From Endozoicomonas ascidiicola (GTDB lineage Bacteria > Pseudomonadota > Gammaproteobacteria > Pseudomonadales > Endozoicomonadaceae), in contig NZ_LUTV01000002.1 of assembly GCF_001646945.1 (NCBI RefSeq), forward strand, positions 710,720 through 747,306: 36,587 nucleotides of DNA, written 5' to 3'. Both the position numbers and the translations under genes were made by a program. The notes under the pieces are model-generated. The model did no database searches and had not been told where the DNA came from. It saw only the letters and a program-made list of their open reading frames with translations. This document shows, one piece after another, positions 35,325 to 36,587 of the stretch; the first letter of the stretch is position 1, and each line of letters opens with the position of its first letter.

Positions 35325-36587
35325 TTATACGCTGTGCGATAATTGCCAGAGTCTCTGCTTCTCCACCACAATGTAGAAGAGCACAGCTGTAACTAATGCG
35401 TCCAGCGTAATACCAATACCAAAAAGAATGGCAATAGAGTCCAGTGTTGGAACAAACTTACCCTGCAGGTATAGGAGGTAAGCACTGCCATAATAAAAGC
35501 AGCTCACAATTAGCGATTGATAGAGCAACATATCGGTTCGACCAATCCCATAAAAGTAGCTGTCAAGAATATTGTTGAAGGCAAAAACAATATAAAAGGC
35601 CAGCATCAGCCCGGCTAGATAAGCGATCTCGGAAGCTTGTGGAGCACCCATTATCCTGTGAACAAACCATTCCCAGCCCGGTAGCGTCAGAAGCCAAATA
35701 GTTGAGATAAACAGAGTAACCTGAAAATAGCCTTTGAATCTTGCACCAAGCTCACCACCATTTTTTGCAGAATCCTGCTTAATCAAATTGCCCAGAGTAA
35801 TAACAGGTAACAGCAACCACCCCCAGATAAACTGGTTAGTCACCCAATAGACGCCAGCCTGTTCAACTTCATTGACCATTTTCAGAATCATTAGCATAAA
35901 GGCAAGGTTGCGAATCAGAGACTCCAAGCCCGACTTAACGCTTATACGTATCCACGCCTTAATCCATCTCCGCTGCAACCACTGCCTATCTGCCGTGAGT
36001 GTAATGCCAGAGTGGAATAACCAGCGAAGCGATATAAGGGTCAAAACTGCGTTAACAATAATATTGCTCCAAGCTACACCATTGACGCCCAGTTGAAAGG
36101 ATATAGGTAGCTGGCTGACTAGAATGGTATCCAGAGCAATAATCGTCACAGTTTTGAGTACCAATAGCTGATACATCAAGCGTTCTCGATTCTGCAGAAC
36201 CAGCACCACCATAACCACCGCATACACTGATGAAAGTAATAATGCGATACTCTCCAGACGGATATAGCTCACCGTAGCAACTAATCGGGACTCGGCCTGT
36301 CCCATGGCTTGTACGAGAGGCTCAGCAAAGAACAATACTGCTCCGGATAACAGAACGTACACACCAACCACAAGCTGCAGTGCGACATTGATGCGCTCGG
36401 AAAACAGTTTGGGGCTACTGATGACCTGCCCGAGAATAAAGTAGAGTGGTAACAGCAAGCCTTCAGAAATGACCTCATAAAACAGGTTCAACCATGCTGC
36501 CTGAGCTGCAATGCTATAGCCCCATGTATCTGGAATATCTCCAAGAAAATAAACTCTGGCCGTTGAATAAATCCGTCATTCAGCACC
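35325..36587 (-). pseudogene. MATE-family efflux transporter, partial, with apparent frameshift
   Basis: The main frame (36575 to 35325) encodes about 415 residues of a MATE-type antiporter with about eleven hydrophobic helices. It runs from STARVYFLGDIPDTWGYS and IAAQAAWLNLFYEVISEGLLLP to GIGITLDALVTAVLFYIVV. No good start codon exists at the front; a TTG at 36491 is internal to the first helices. Upstream the frame hits a TGA at 36576-36578, whereas the neighbouring frame reads NDGFI straight into STARVYFLG if one T is added near 36566. The N-terminus therefore lies beyond the window and a single-base deletion (or sequence error) breaks it. It is convergent with tniQ and is the first visible cargo gene. 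Its substrates are unknown. Confidence 0.7.

Larger units (their letters stand above)
29210..36587 (+). mobile_element. Tn7-like transposon, yhiN-proximal end to beyond the window
   Basis: The element begins with TGTGCAGGGGG at 29210, 3 nt after the yhiN stop codon. It carries a repeat array and then tnsA, tnsB, tnsC and tniQ/tnsD in that order, pointing inward. In Tn7 the tnsA-proximal (right) end likewise faces the attachment gene glmS. The 5 bp before the end, AATAA, would be the target duplication. No second end with inverted TGCACACTAA copies occurs before 36587, so the element continues. I recall a Tn7-like lineage named Tn6230 being linked to yhiN; that link is from memory. Confidence 0.88.

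Overview
The window looks like part of a chromosome from a marine-type gammaproteobacterium. The evidence is the close match of atpIBEFHAGDC, truC, can, trkH and yhiN products to their E. coli counterparts. An ERIC-like repeat and a moderate-GC, repeat-rich intergenic landscape fit this too. An Oceanospirillales-like host is my guess; nothing in the window fixes the genus.

Layout. (1) 1-5995: end of an unidentified gene, an EamA transporter, truC, a cysteine-rich lipoprotein, a Fic-domain protein with an altered active-site motif, and a polyamine pair (acetylpolyamine amidohydrolase plus PotF-like binding protein) closed by a strong terminator. (2) 6045-7810, minus strand: cytochrome b561, a small exported protein and a beta-carbonic anhydrase. 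(3) 8070-11505: an nrtA-nrtB-nrtD nitrate-type ABC transporter behind a near-consensus sigma-54 promoter. (4) 11502-17000: a disordered unknown protein, the K+ uptake subunit TrkH, a LysE/RhtB exporter, an outer-membrane beta-barrel protein, an unlisted 59-codon gene with its own terminator, and a LysR regulator. (5) 17144-25272: a complete F1Fo ATP synthase operon from promoter to terminator. (6) 25273-29206: a nested inverted-repeat element, an SDR dehydrogenase with a divergent, frameshifted LysR gene, a DUF3144-like protein and yhiN. (7) 29210-end: a Tn7-like transposon whose tnsA-proximal end sits 3 nt after the yhiN stop codon, with tnsA-tnsB-tnsC-tniQ(tnsD) and a frameshifted MATE transporter.

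How the parts work together. The atp genes encode all eight structural subunits plus AtpI, with a proton-type c subunit (Asp60). They have neither the parAB/gid/oriC genes upstream nor glmUS downstream. Several junctions inside the operon are expanded by different palindromic elements: an ERIC-like repeat between atpH and atpA, a three-hairpin element with 9-bp inverted ends between atpA and atpG, and nested hairpins between atpD and atpC. The nitrate-type transporter lies divergent from carbonic anhydrase, which raises nitrate versus bicarbonate as substrate; the sigma-54 promoter favours nitrogen.

The most notable system is the Tn7-like element. It has a heteromeric TnsA+TnsB transposase with intact catalytic residues, a TnsC ATPase, one large TniQ/TnsD targeting protein with zinc-finger and helix-turn-helix regions, and TnsB-type repeats at exact 20-nt spacing at the yhiN junction. 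No TnsE or CRISPR-Cas genes are visible, and the far end lies beyond the window.
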